DNA of 50,656 nucleotides from the IMG/VR virus record IMGVR_UViG_3300037805_000715, positions 1 through 50,656 of that record; one strand, 5' to 3'. Each line of letters opens with the position of its first letter. Within the stretch, counting starts at the first letter, position 1. A program made the position numbers and the translations under genes. Source of the DNA: a virus. The notes beneath the pieces were generated by a model. The model worked only from the letters and a program-made list of their open reading frames with translations, made no database searches and had not been told where the DNA came from. Positions 41,217-49,790 of this stretch are shown here, piece by piece.

Positions 41217-43133
41217 TTGGGAAAGTTCACCATCCTTCCCGAAACGCAGATCGTGCGCACGCAGGAAGCTGCTGAGCGGATGGTCCGCAAGCTCAGGCCG
41301 TACAAGAAGCTTGCGGTAGACTCCGAGACCACCGGCATCAGCACGTCGCAAGACTACGCGATCATCATATCTATCTCGTGTGGCCTAGACAGATGGGTCA
41401 TATTCGAGGAAGCGTTCCCCTACATAGCGGACCTGCTGCAGGACCCGTCGATCCAGCTGATCATGTGGAACGCCAAGTTTGACCTGCACATGATCCTTAA
41501 CGCCGGGATAGACATCCTGGCAAAGACCGAGAAGACCAGCTACCGCATCATCGACAGCATGGTCGCACACCACATGGTGGACGACGACCGGCCACATTCG
41601 CTCAAGTTCGCGACGCTTGAGTTGCTGAATATCCGCATGAAGAGCTTCACCGAGGTCTTCGGTGACCAGATGAAGACGCGCACACTTCATGAGATCCTGC
41701 TTGACCCGGACAATGAAGACGTTGTGGCGCACTACGCAGGCCTCGACGCGTATGTGACCGCGAAGTGCCATACGAAGCTCCGCAAGAAGCTCATGGAGAT
41801 TCCGTGTAACAACCGCTCAAATGTGTATAAGCACATCCGCACACAGTGGGATCTGTTTATGGCATTCGAGGTGCCATACACGACGATACTGTTCGGGTGT
41901 GAGCGCCGCGGCGTCTGCATAGACCAGTCGCTGCTGCACCGCTTTGCTGCACGGTACGACGCAGAGCTTGGCGTCCTGAGCCGGTGGTTCGTGCAGGAGA
42001 CCCGCAAGGTCGACTTCAATCCGAACTCTGGTAAGCAGGTCGCGGCGCACGTGTACGACGTACTTGGGTACGAGTGCACGGAATTCACAGACACCGGCCA
42101 ACGTGCGACCGGGAAGAACGCGCTCAAGAAGATCGCGCAGGATGGTTGCGAGTTCGCAGCCAAGGTCCTCGAGTACACGGCTGTACGCAAGAAGCTAAGC
42201 ACGTACGTGATGGCTCCGCTGCAGAAGCACCGGCGCGGGCGTGTACACACCACGTTCAAGCAGATCGGTGCGCGCTCAGGCCGCCTGGCGTCCAGTGACC
42301 CGAACCTGCAGAACCAGCCGCCGTTCATCCGGGAAGCGTACATAGCGTCGCCGGGCTACTACTTCTTTGCACGCGATTACTCGCAGGTAGAGATTCGGGT
42401 GTTCGCCACACTGAGTGATGACCCGGTACTGAAGCAGTCAATCCTGGACGGCGACCCGCACGTTGCTGTGGCCGCGATGATGTTCGGGGAGAACTACGAT
42501 GAAATTCTCGAGGCCAAGCGCAAAGATGACGTAGACGACAAGCACCCGGACAAGGTGGCGCTTACATCGAATGAGAAGCGCCTACTCGGGTTCCGGAAGG
42601 CGGCGAAGACCCTAAACTTTGGCCTGCTTTATGGGATGGGTCTGGCACGTCTCGCTGCGGCGATTGGTGTGTCCCGAGAGGTCGCAGAGGAGTACCTAGA
42701 GCTGTACTTCGACGCGATGCCTAACGCGCGCATCGCGCAGGAAGCGATGATTGAGTTCTCGCGGGAGAACGGCTACTCAGAGAGCATGTTCGGTAAGCGG
42801 CGCCAGCTGTACGGGTTCTACTCTGCGCTCAACCGTGACGAGAGTTCCAGCGAGCGGCAGGCGAAGAACACACCCATCCAGGGCACGGCGGCAGGCATTG
42901 CGCTGCTCGCGATGCTCGCGCTGTGGGAAGACAAGTACCTGGAGGAGTGCGGGGTGCACATGCTCGTGCAGATCCACGACGAGATTCTGCTCGAGATCCC
43001 GATAGCGCACCGAGAGAACAAGAAGTTGTTCGCGCGCATTAAGCACCTCATGGAAACCCCGATGGGGCTGCGCATCTCCGTACCGCTTGACACCACCGGC
43101 AAGTCCGGCGGCAACTGGCTGCAGACCAAGTAG
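41217..43133 (+). CDS. polA: Family A DNA polymerase with 3'-5' exonuclease
   Basis: 638 residues, TTG start with GGAGGAG upstream. The exonuclease domain has D35-x-E37 in DSETTG, NAKFD (85-89) and YAGLDAYVT. Polymerase motifs: A RDYSQVEIR (D387), B RKAAKTLNFGLLYG, and C QIHDEIL (D588, E589). No 5'-nuclease domain, as usual in phages. All catalytic acids are present, so it should be the proofreading replicative polymerase. The terminator just upstream implies its own promoter or regulated read-through. Confidence 0.96.
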   Translation: MGKFTILPETQIVRTQEAAERMVRKLRPYKKLAVDSETTGISTSQDYAIIISISCGLDRWVIFEEAFPYIADLLQDPSIQLIMWNAKFDLHMILNAGIDILAKTEKTSYRIIDSMVAHHMVDDDRPHSLKFATLELLNIRMKSFTEVFGDQMKTRTLHEILLDPDNEDVVAHYAGLDAYVTAKCHTKLRKKLMEIPCNNRSNVYKHIRTQWDLFMAFEVPYTTILFGCERRGVCIDQSLLHRFAARYDAELGVLSRWFVQETRKVDFNPNSGKQVAAHVYDVLGYECTEFTDTGQRATGKNALKKIAQDGCEFAAKVLEYTAVRKKLSTYVMAPLQKHRRGRVHTTFKQIGARSGRLASSDPNLQNQPPFIREAYIASPGYYFFARDYSQVEIRVFATLSDDPVLKQSILDGDPHVAVAAMMFGENYDEILEAKRKDDVDDKHPDKVALTSNEKRLLGFRKAAKTLNFGLLYGMGLARLAAAIGVSREVAEEYLELYFDAMPNARIAQEAMIEFSRENGYSESMFGKRRQLYGFYSALNRDESSSERQAKNTPIQGTAAGIALLAMLALWEDKYLEECGVHMLVQIHDEILLEIPIAHRENKKLFARIKHLMETPMGLRISVPLDTTGKSGGNWLQTK

Positions 43134-43140
43134 CGCGTCG

Positions 43141-43167
43141 CGCAGTTATCACATTGTGATAACTGCG
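43141..43167. promoter_or_regulatory. Operator-like palindrome, copy 8
   Basis: Core GTTATCACATTGTGATAAC (43145-43163), symmetry extended by CGCA/TGCG on the two sides. It starts eight bases after the polA stop, between polA and the recombination genes. Confidence 0.82.
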
Positions 43168-43282
43168 TTGCGTGCCATCGCGCGCACGCCAAAGTTATGG
43201 CTCCGTATCCCCCCTAACACGGCGGATACATTCGGCAAAGCCAAAACATGAGAATTGTCTATCACGTCAATGGACGAACACC

Positions 43283-43288
43283 TATAAT
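43283..43288 (+). promoter_or_regulatory. TATAAT -10 element
   Basis: A perfect TATAAT 43 bases before the small ORF at 43332. TTGTCT at 43255 is too far away (22 bases) for a standard -35, so this is only a candidate promoter for the recombination genes. Confidence 0.4.
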
Positions 43289-43331
43289 GCCGAGGCAGCT
43301 GCGGCTGCACCACGTGAGAGGTGGACACATT

Positions 43332-43502
43332 ATGGAAAAGTTTGCGGTACCTAACAAACAGGTACAGCGCCTCGTCGACTCCGGCGTAGACGCACAGGTG
43401 GCACTCGAGAAGGTCGCGTCTGGTAAGGGTCAGACGGCGGAAGAGAAGAAAGAGCGTAAGGCTAAGGAAGCGGAGGGCGCGGCACATGGCAACACTGAGT
43501 GA
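43332..43502 (+). CDS. Small basic/acidic helical protein
   Basis: 56 residues from ATG 43332 (MEKFAVPN), with GAGAGGTGG about 11 bases upstream. The second half is a charged helix (TAEEKKERKAKEAEG). It overlaps the RecA-like gene by 17 bases, implying coupling. It could be a small accessory of the recombinase; no evidence beyond position. Confidence 0.6.
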   Translation: MEKFAVPNKQVQRLVDSGVDAQVALEKVASGKGQTAEEKKERKAKEAEGAAHGNTE

Positions 43503-44718
43503 CAGGCGGCGTAAGATTAACGAGGTCCTGTCCAAGATCGACAAGTCGTTAGGTGAGGCAGTCATTGTGTGCGACTCGGTGGACATGCGCACCCCGTTCC
43601 ACATCCGCCGGCCCACAGGCATCATCAGTATGGATATCGAGCTGGTGGGCGGGTTTCCGGGTGGAACACTCGTGCAGCTGCACGGTGAGAAGGGTACCGG
43701 CAAGACCGGGCTAGCGTGTGCGGCGGCGGGCATGAATCAGCGGCTGTACTCTGACGAGGCAGCTACGTTCTTCTCGTCGTTCGGGTACCGAATGGACGCA
43801 AGCCTCGCGCGCCTCGTTGGCGTGCAAGTGGCCTACAGCGACGACGAGCTCACGGGTCTTGGCATCGACGCTGAGGACGTGCCGGATGAGTACGCTGGCG
43901 ACACCGTAGGCGTGTTCAAAATTATCACCCTCCAAAACAGCGACACCGCGAAAGACGCGCCCGCCGAGGCCATCTTCGAGACCGCGACTGAGCTCATCGA
44001 ATCTGGCGCCTTTCAGATCGGCATCATTGACGAGATGGGATCCGGCGAGACGCGCGACGACGTCAAGAAGCAGTTCAAGGACGAGCGCAGGATGGCTGCG
44101 TGGTCCAGGCTTGTGACTCAGTTCTGCGTGCGGATGTACACGAAGTTCCGCATACCGCAGGAGAACGGCGAACCCGTGGACACCGTACTGTTCGTCATAA
44201 ATCCGGCGCGCGCGAACATAAACACCAGCGGCGGACGGCAGTACAAGAAGACCACCGAGACGTCCGGCTTCGCCCTGCAGCATGCAAAGGCGGTAGATAT
44301 TCACCTGCGGAAGGGCAAGCCCTTCCGGAAGGGCGACAAGGTCGTTGCGTTTGAGGTCAACTGGACGATCGCCAAAGGAAAGCATGGGCTAGCGACGGGC
44401 GCAAAAGGGCAGTACATCTGGAATGTAGACTCTGGGCCAGATGTGTGCCTTGACCTCGCACAGACGGCGAAGATACACGGCATAGCTGTGCACCGCGGGC
44501 GCTGGTACACCATCGACATGGCCGCCACCGAGGAGGAGATTGCGGACGAGAGCATCACGGTCTCGGAGGATGGGTTCCGCAGAATCAGGATCGGCGGAGG
44601 GCTACCAGGTGTTGTCGCTGCGCTCCGTGCTGACGAGGAGCTGTTCTTCGACGTCTACCACGCAACGCTGCAGGCTGCCCTAGGGTACAACCCGCTGTTC
44701 GCGTCCATGGAGGCGTGA
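43486..44718 (+). CDS. RecA/UvsX-like recombinase
   Basis: 410 residues. RPTGIISMDIELVGGFPGGTL leads into Walker A GEKGTGKT (67-74), as in RecA. FQIGIIDEMGSG is the Walker B strand, and VLFVINPARANINTSGGRQY matches the RecA region around the loops that contact DNA. It should form filaments on single-stranded DNA for strand exchange, supporting repair and recombination-dependent replication with the nucleases and resolvase downstream. Confidence 0.85.
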   Translation: MATLSDRRRKINEVLSKIDKSLGEAVIVCDSVDMRTPFHIRRPTGIISMDIELVGGFPGGTLVQLHGEKGTGKTGLACAAAGMNQRLYSDEAATFFSSFGYRMDASLARLVGVQVAYSDDELTGLGIDAEDVPDEYAGDTVGVFKIITLQNSDTAKDAPAEAIFETATELIESGAFQIGIIDEMGSGETRDDVKKQFKDERRMAAWSRLVTQFCVRMYTKFRIPQENGEPVDTVLFVINPARANINTSGGRQYKKTTETSGFALQHAKAVDIHLRKGKPFRKGDKVVAFEVNWTIAKGKHGLATGAKGQYIWNVDSGPDVCLDLAQTAKIHGIAVHRGRWYTIDMAATEEEIADESITVSEDGFRRIRIGGGLPGVVAALRADEELFFDVYHATLQAALGYNPLFASMEA

Positions 44719-44719
44719 C

Positions 44720-45637
44720 GTGTCTGGGCGCGTAAACGTCATCGTCGGCGACAGCCACACCACGGCCACACGTAAGGTAGCCCGCGTGCACGCGCACACC
44801 CTGCGCGGGTTGGCACTTGTGTACGCGCCCGCGGAGTGCGACGTGGGTCCGGATGGCCCACAATTGACGCTGGTACACAAGGCGTCCGGCCTTGCCCTGC
44901 TCAAGCAGCTGCTCGCCGCGCCGGAAGCGGTACAGGTGGTGCGCGCGTTGATTGGGCCGGACTGGACGATCAGCGCAGAGGCCATAAGCCTCTCCGCGAT
45001 ACATGCCGCCGCGGTCGGAGCGGCTGAGCAGGAGTTACGAACAATGCGTGCAAGAAACCCGCGCAGCATGCGCGGCGGTCCGATGACTGCCCGACAAAGT
45101 GCGTCCGTGCGTGAGCGGAAGATCGCACTGGAGCTCGGCGCTGACCTGGTCCCCGGATCTGGGTCTACCCCCGGTAACCCGCGAGACTTCTCCACGGGTG
45201 AGTTCCTATACGAGCACAAGCACAAGCTGTCGCTAGACGGCCCGCGGCCGCACCATGTGGTGAACGGGAAGGACCTAGACCTCATCTTCCGCCAGGCTGT
45301 CCGGACAAACAGGACCCCAATCTACATCTTTGAGTTTGGTACGATCGCCACAGTGTTCCTGCCGTTCGACAGCTTCTGCTTCGACGAGGTACCTGGGGAG
45401 GCGATCGACCTACTCCTCCGGGTCGCGCCGAAAAACTCCTGGCGGCTCACGATAGACATGTGCGAGTCGTTGCGTGAGACGCGATTCGTGAAGGTGCCTA
45501 GCGAAAGCCGGCATACGGCCGACAAGGAGATGCGCGTACCTACGCGGATGCTTGACCTGCGTATCTGCGGCATGCGCTGGCTTGGTATGGGGTACAACTT
45601 CTACCTGCGCCAGGCGAAGAAGTACATCGCGCTGTGA
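44720..45637 (+). CDS. PD-(D/E)XK nuclease-like protein
   Basis: 305 residues, GTG start with GGAGG upstream. The central segment LELGADLVPGSGSTPGNPRD is followed by FLYEHKHKLS, giving D156 and E165-x-K167, and the SGS...G...D...ExK order is that of small PD-(D/E)XK endonucleases and archaeal-type resolvases. The N-terminal 110 residues are unrecognised. It sits between the RecA-like and Cas4-like genes, so DNA end or branch processing is likely. Confidence 0.6.
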   Translation: MSGRVNVIVGDSHTTATRKVARVHAHTLRGLALVYAPAECDVGPDGPQLTLVHKASGLALLKQLLAAPEAVQVVRALIGPDWTISAEAISLSAIHAAAVGAAEQELRTMRARNPRSMRGGPMTARQSASVRERKIALELGADLVPGSGSTPGNPRDFSTGEFLYEHKHKLSLDGPRPHHVVNGKDLDLIFRQAVRTNRTPIYIFEFGTIATVFLPFDSFCFDEVPGEAIDLLLRVAPKNSWRLTIDMCESLRETRFVKVPSESRHTADKEMRVPTRMLDLRICGMRWLGMGYNFYLRQAKKYIAL

Positions 45638-47043
45638 CATGTACGAACGTGATCACGTCGCTGCCGGCACCCCCTACCGAGGCGCTTACCAAGGACGGCG
45701 GCGTTCTGCTGCTGCTCGTCGCGTGCGACGGAGGCATGCACGCTCGCGAGCGTGCGATGCTGTCCCCGGATCTAGTTGATCAAGTGGCTACGTTGGGTGC
45801 GTCCGGAGGCATCCACCCAGGAACGTGCGTAGAGCTGACCACCGTCAGCAACATGCGGGTTCTCGTGGCCGGGGCGCACGCACATCTAAACTACCTGATC
45901 CGGCCCAGCTTGTTCCTGGGTGCGGTTTCCGAGGCACTCAACACGGCGGCGGAGACCACCGTTTGCGTCGTGTGTAACAGCACGCAGGGTATGCCGGACG
46001 ACGTTGCCGCCGACTGGCTTAGGTCCGCGCGGTTTAACATTTATCACAGTGTGATAATGGTCGACCGCGCGTCAGCCACGCTCCAACTGGACCCGAGCGT
46101 CGGGTACCCCAGCCTCCTGTGGCGCGACGTGGACTACAAGTACGCGTTGCGCTGTCGGGAGGCTGCCTCGGACGTTCCGAGTATCGCAGACCTATTTCAG
46201 CGCGGGTTCGAGGAGTCCGAGGATCGTGAATACTCCAGGCGCATTGGCGCGTATCACCCGTCCAGCTTCGGAAAGACCTGCCTGCGGGCGGTAGCCTACG
46301 AGCGGTCAGGCGTACGCCCTGAGCGTGAGAGTGCGCCAGCAAACGCCGGATTCGGGCATAAGACATTCCTCGGGATCATGCGCAGAGGCCACGCGGTACA
46401 CAACGACCTGCAGGGTCGTCTCGAGGATCATGTGGCCGACCAGGTTGCCCGTGCGGCGGTCGCCACGACCATACGCAAGGTGACGCGGCGTATGCGCAGA
46501 AGGCACCCGCAGTGGGTGCTCGTGGAGGTGACGAACGAGATAAGCGCAGTGTCTGGCGCGCTGCGCATCACGGGCAGCGCGGACGCGCTCCTAGTATTCC
46601 AGCGCAGCGGTACGACGGAGAAGTGGGTACTTGAGATAAAATCCGCGAATCAACCGCACAACAAGACGAAGGTTGAGCCCGCGCACATACTACAAATCCA
46701 CGGATACATGCTCACGCTCAACGTACCGTTCGCCATAGTCCTGTACGTGTCCCCGAGCGACATGAAGATGAAGGAGCACCGTGTCGCGTACGACCCAAAA
46801 GTCGGCGAGAAGATCGCCCGCATGATCCAGCGGGTAGAAGCTGCACTGGAGGTTGGGCAGCTACCTGTACGAAACATCGCGAAATCTCGATGCAGGGGCT
46901 GCAACTTCTTTGGTGTATGCGCTCCGGACATCCCAGAAGACGAACCAGAGACGATGGGGGTAACTCAGAAACATGGCCAGCGAGGAAAGCCGGGACCACA
47001 ACGACCCGGACCAAAACGACGACCTGGACCAAAACGGCTCTGA
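45634..47043 (+). CDS. Cas4/RecB-like exonuclease with extra N-terminal domain
   Basis: 469 residues, GTG start in an overlap with the previous stop. Residues 205-435 fit the Cas4/RecB-like fold: C216, TGSAD317ALLVF, E334-I-K336, QIHGYML, and C420-x2-C423...C429 for an Fe-S cluster. It should degrade or resect DNA ends. The first 190 residues are an unrecognised alpha/beta domain (VLVAGAHAHLNYLIRPSLF, TVCVVCNSTQGMPDD), more than doubling the usual Cas4 length. The C-terminus is a KPGPQRPGPKRRPGPKRL tail that overlaps the next gene. Operator copy 9 lies inside. Confidence 0.82.
   Translation: MTCTNVITSLPAPPTEALTKDGGVLLLLVACDGGMHARERAMLSPDLVDQVATLGASGGIHPGTCVELTTVSNMRVLVAGAHAHLNYLIRPSLFLGAVSEALNTAAETTVCVVCNSTQGMPDDVAADWLRSARFNIYHSVIMVDRASATLQLDPSVGYPSLLWRDVDYKYALRCREAASDVPSIADLFQRGFEESEDREYSRRIGAYHPSSFGKTCLRAVAYERSGVRPERESAPANAGFGHKTFLGIMRRGHAVHNDLQGRLEDHVADQVARAAVATTIRKVTRRMRRRHPQWVLVEVTNEISAVSGALRITGSADALLVFQRSGTTEKWVLEIKSANQPHNKTKVEPAHILQIHGYMLTLNVPFAIVLYVSPSDMKMKEHRVAYDPKVGEKIARMIQRVEAALEVGQLPVRNIAKSRCRGCNFFGVCAPDIPEDEPETMGVTQKHGQRGKPGPQRPGPKRRPGPKRL
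46040..46058. promoter_or_regulatory. Operator-like palindrome, copy 9 (intragenic)
   Basis: TTTATCACAGTGTGATAAT within the Cas4-like gene, with GCGCGGT and ACCGCGC arms further out on each side. It encodes YHSVI, as does copy 6. Confidence 0.75.
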
Positions 47044-47623
47044 AGCGGTACTGCTAGCGGAGCTGAAAGAGACCGGGTTCGTAGCTGACCGCGCGGTCAG
47101 CGGTGAGCCCGCGTTTCCGTCCGGCGCCAACAAGATGACTCAGGCCGAGCGAGAGTCCGCGCTTGTTGCCTGGTCGGAGTTTGAGTACGACATGCGCGGG
47201 CGACTGGTGATGCCGAACGCTGCGCTGGTGTACACCAAGAGCGACCTGCGGAAGCAGATCGCGTCCGCACGTAAGCGGGCGAACCGCGACCCTGCTCTGC
47301 GGACCGTGGACGCACGCAAGGCGGCCGCAGCAGCTGATCCACTTGTGCGTGAGATTGAGGAGACGCTCACAACTCTCGACCTTGTGGTGTCCACGCAGAA
47401 CGCGCGGCTTGAGCGCGCGAAAAATGTAATCCGCCTGCTACGTGGACTGATTGCGTCGTACGACGCCGCGTCACCCGCGCGTGAGGCGCGTACACGTCCC
47501 AGGCGCACACAGCCAGACGGAACTACGGCCAGACGCCGTACTCGTCCACGGAGGGCCCACGGCGCGCTCGCGAGAAGCATCGAGGCTACTAAGGCCGCGG
47601 ATGATAGCATCCAGAAAGAGTAG
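46973..47623 (+). CDS. Charged coiled-coil-like hypothetical protein
   Basis: 216 residues. Acidic N-terminus (HNDPDQNDDLDQNG), a helical middle (TTLDLVVSTQNARLERAKNVIRLL) and a very basic C-terminus (RPRRTQPDGTTARRRTRPRR). The first 71 bases overlap the Cas4-like gene in another frame, so one stretch encodes both the basic Pro tail and this acidic head. Function unknown; bipolar charge suggests a DNA-associated scaffold. Confidence 0.72.
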   Translation: MASEESRDHNDPDQNDDLDQNGSEAVLLAELKETGFVADRAVSGEPAFPSGANKMTQAERESALVAWSEFEYDMRGRLVMPNAALVYTKSDLRKQIASARKRANRDPALRTVDARKAAAAADPLVREIEETLTTLDLVVSTQNARLERAKNVIRLLRGLIASYDAASPAREARTRPRRTQPDGTTARRRTRPRRAHGALARSIEATKAADDSIQKE

Positions 47624-47641
47624 TAACTGCAGGTGTGTGGC

Positions 47642-48328
47642 ATGTTGAGTATCGGATTTGACCCAGGCAAGACAGGCGGCGTCGCGGTCCTACGGGATGG
47701 CGCAGTAATCCTGGGGCTACATGACATGCCGTACCGGAACAAGGCGAGCAGGCATGGGGACTACAACCTCGCGCAACTACTCGCCCTACTTCTCCCGCTC
47801 AGTCCGCACGCGTCACTTCTGACGGCACGTGCGCTTTTGGCGGATACGCAGGAGCTGCTCGAGTCCGCGACGGTCACCGCAACCGCCAAGTACGGCGAAT
47901 GCGGGATGCTCCAGTCGGACGAGTTTGTAGACGCACTAACCGCACACAGCAACGTAATGCACGAGATCGCGAACCTCCCGCGCGACCATGAGGTGATGGC
48001 GTTCGTTGAGCGGCAACAGCCTATGCGTGGGCAAGGGAAGAGTGACGGAGTGAAGGCGGCGTTTGGGGTCGGGCTAGGGTGGGGTACGTTGCGCGCCATG
48101 TGCTTCGCACTCGGCATCCCAGTGACAGACCTCACCGCCGCAAGGTGGCAGCGCCGTATGCAAGTGTACGGACTCAAGTTGGAGGGTATCGCGAAGAAGA
48201 GGTACCACATCCAAACCGCGCAGCGGATGTTCCCGTCTGCGGAAATAGGCACATCGGATGGGCGGGCAGACGCGCTCCTCATCGCACGGTGCGGCTGGTT
48301 GGAGCACAATGGTTCGACTGGATCCTGA
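47642..48328 (+). CDS. RuvC-like Holliday junction resolvase
   Basis: 228 residues from ATG 47642. RNase H-fold acids typical of RuvC: D7 in GFDPGKTGG, E123 in FVERQQP, and D206/D210 in SDGRADALLIA. GVGLGWGTLRAMCFALGIP fits the long RuvC helix. It should cut branched DNA before packaging, complementing the RecA-like and Cas4-like enzymes. Confidence 0.85.
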   Translation: MLSIGFDPGKTGGVAVLRDGAVILGLHDMPYRNKASRHGDYNLAQLLALLLPLSPHASLLTARALLADTQELLESATVTATAKYGECGMLQSDEFVDALTAHSNVMHEIANLPRDHEVMAFVERQQPMRGQGKSDGVKAAFGVGLGWGTLRAMCFALGIPVTDLTAARWQRRMQVYGLKLEGIAKKRYHIQTAQRMFPSAEIGTSDGRADALLIARCGWLEHNGSTGS

Positions 48329-48665
48329 CCAACGGGCCTACCTGTACAAGGTGGACCTTCGACAGCTGCCTGAGATCGTTCTGACGTTACCGCTGGACGA
48401 GCTCAGGCACGCGGTGTTTCGAGCACGCGGCAAGTGGCCTTGCCGGTCATCTACGGCCGAGCAATTACACGAGATGCTGTGGCATAAGACGCCTGTTAGT
48501 ACTGGGCCCATACACGCCCTACGAGATACGTTAGTGGAGTACATAAACGAGCACAGCGAGAACTTGAGCCTGCACTGCGACGGCGACTGCACGAAGCATC
48601 CAGACGCGGTTGTCGTGGCGTGTTATATGGAGTACATCGACGACGCACCACAACTACTTGAATAG
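48309..48665 (+). CDS. Hypothetical protein
   Basis: 118 residues from ATG 48309 (MVRLDPDQ), with GGAG five bases upstream, overlapping the resolvase end by 20 bases. LDELRHAVFRARGKWPCRSSTAEQLHEML resembles a small helical DNA-binding fold, but no specific family is recognised. Contains HCDGDCTKH near the end, a possible metal site. Confidence 0.72.
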   Translation: MVRLDPDQRAYLYKVDLRQLPEIVLTLPLDELRHAVFRARGKWPCRSSTAEQLHEMLWHKTPVSTGPIHALRDTLVEYINEHSENLSLHCDGDCTKHPDAVVVACYMEYIDDAPQLLE

Positions 48666-48673
48666 GGGATGCC

Positions 48674-49750
48674 GTGGTTACGAAACCTGCTGGGCCGCGC
48701 AAGGTGCGGAAGGTCCAGCCACCCAAGGTAAAGGCGATTACACGCCTGGCGCAGAAACACTTCGACGGACTGACCGACCCAGAACTGCGCTACGTGGTTG
48801 TGGTCCTGGGGCTGTTCACGTTCACAGAGGTGTACGCATCGACCGGCCGAAAAGAGATGGTGCAGCGACTCGTATCGAGCGATGGCATCGAAGAGCTACG
48901 TACCCTTGAACTTGCAGAAGACGCGCACGAGAGCCTAGGTGACATTTCTGCCACCTACCTCGTGCAAACGAGCGCGGCCCTGAACGGGCTCCAAGCACTC
49001 CCGAAGTGGGAGTCGCTCGCAGCAGACTGGAACGCGGAATTAGCCGCAAATGGAGGAGACCTCGAGATGGCCAAGAGTAAACTCGCTTTCCGTAATCCCG
49101 CAACCCGCACAAAGAAGCTCGCCGAAAATAAGGCGCCCGAGGTAGAGGCGCCCACAGAGGCTGACGCCCAGGAAGCGGCAGCGGAAGCAACGACGCCGAA
49201 GAAGAAGGGCCCGCTCAAGAAGAAGCCGCTCGCGCCGCGGCGCGCCGCCAAGGCGGTAAAGGCCGTCGAGCCCGAGCCCGAAGCCGAGCCCGAAGCCGAG
49301 CCCGAAGCCGAGCCCGAAGCCGAGCCCGAAGCCGAGGCAGCACCCGCGGCCGAAGAGGGCGCCGAGGAAGCTGCGATGCCGTTTGAAGAGGAGGCCCTCG
49401 ACCGCCTCGACGCGATCGAGGAGCGCTGCAACGAAGGGTTCGAGGCGATCGACGTCGCACGCGGCGAGACAAGCGCCTCGCTGCACGACGTCCTCGTGGC
49501 GCTTCGCGCGCAATCCGCGAAGAATGAGGAGCTCCTCACGAACCTCCTCGCGCTCAGCGAGTTGGCGGCCACGCAGGCGCAGGTGATCACGAAGATGAAC
49601 GCGTTCATGGCCGGCTTGAGCGGCTACGGCGACGCCGAGATCGAGGATCTCGACGGCATCACGCCTGAGCAGGCGCTCGCTGACGGCGCGGAGTTCCGTA
49701 CTCTCGTCGCGAGCATCGCGAATGGCGACGACGAAGGCGACGAAGAGTAG
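48674..49750 (+). CDS. Hypothetical protein with Glu/Pro/Ala repeat; possible internal start
   Basis: 358 residues from GTG 48674, with GGGGATGCC upstream. Residues 1-131 are ordinary. After LAANGGDLE an in-frame ATG at 49067 follows GGAGGAG, an excellent ribosome site, so a 227-residue C-terminal product may also be made. That part has a Lys-rich stretch, a PEPEAEPEAE repeat, then an acidic coiled coil (LDRLDAIEERCNEGFEAI) and acidic tail. Nested long/short products with this composition recall phage scaffolding proteins, but function is unknown. Confidence 0.75.
   Translation: MVTKPAGPRKVRKVQPPKVKAITRLAQKHFDGLTDPELRYVVVVLGLFTFTEVYASTGRKEMVQRLVSSDGIEELRTLELAEDAHESLGDISATYLVQTSAALNGLQALPKWESLAADWNAELAANGGDLEMAKSKLAFRNPATRTKKLAENKAPEVEAPTEADAQEAAAEATTPKKKGPLKKKPLAPRRAAKAVKAVEPEPEAEPEAEPEAEPEAEPEAEAAPAAEEGAEEAAMPFEEEALDRLDAIEERCNEGFEAIDVARGETSASLHDVLVALRAQSAKNEELLTNLLALSELAATQAQVITKMNAFMAGLSGYGDAEIEDLDGITPEQALADGAEFRTLVASIANGDDEGDEE
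49274..49333 (+). repeat. 12-bp tandem repeat, five copies
   Basis: Five perfect copies of GAGCCCGAAGCC encoding PEPEAEPEAE-type sequence in the 48674 gene. In-frame, so copy number can vary. Confidence 0.92.
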
Positions 49751-49784
49751 CTGCAAAAGCCAGGGTGCTTTGTGGGATAAGGAT

Positions 49785-49790
49785 TATAGT
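49785..49790 (+). promoter_or_regulatory. TATAGT promoter for candidate RNA
   Basis: GGGATAAGGATTATAGT combines the GGGNATAAG motif with TATAGT and is followed at once by the hairpin GGGAACAGTGTTCCC. Confidence 0.5.

Noticed and set aside
18918-41833. TATAAG at about 18920 and 41826 as promoters
   Set aside because: Both lie inside well-supported genes (zinc-ribbon protein and DNA polymerase), lack the GG prefix context and have no start codon downstream.
33882-43939. Isolated TTATCAC half sites at about 33882, 35732 and 43931
   Set aside because: Only one half is present, within coding sequence and without the matching GTGATAA arm.
3723-46058. The palindromes as host CRP/cAMP receptor sites
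   Set aside because: CRP sites read TGTGA-N6-TCACA. Here the order is TCACA-N-TGTGA, with half sites reversed and a one-base centre.
45634-47043. Cas4-like gene as evidence for a CRISPR-Cas system
   Set aside because: No repeats or other cas genes; Cas4/RecB-like nucleases are common phage recombination enzymes.
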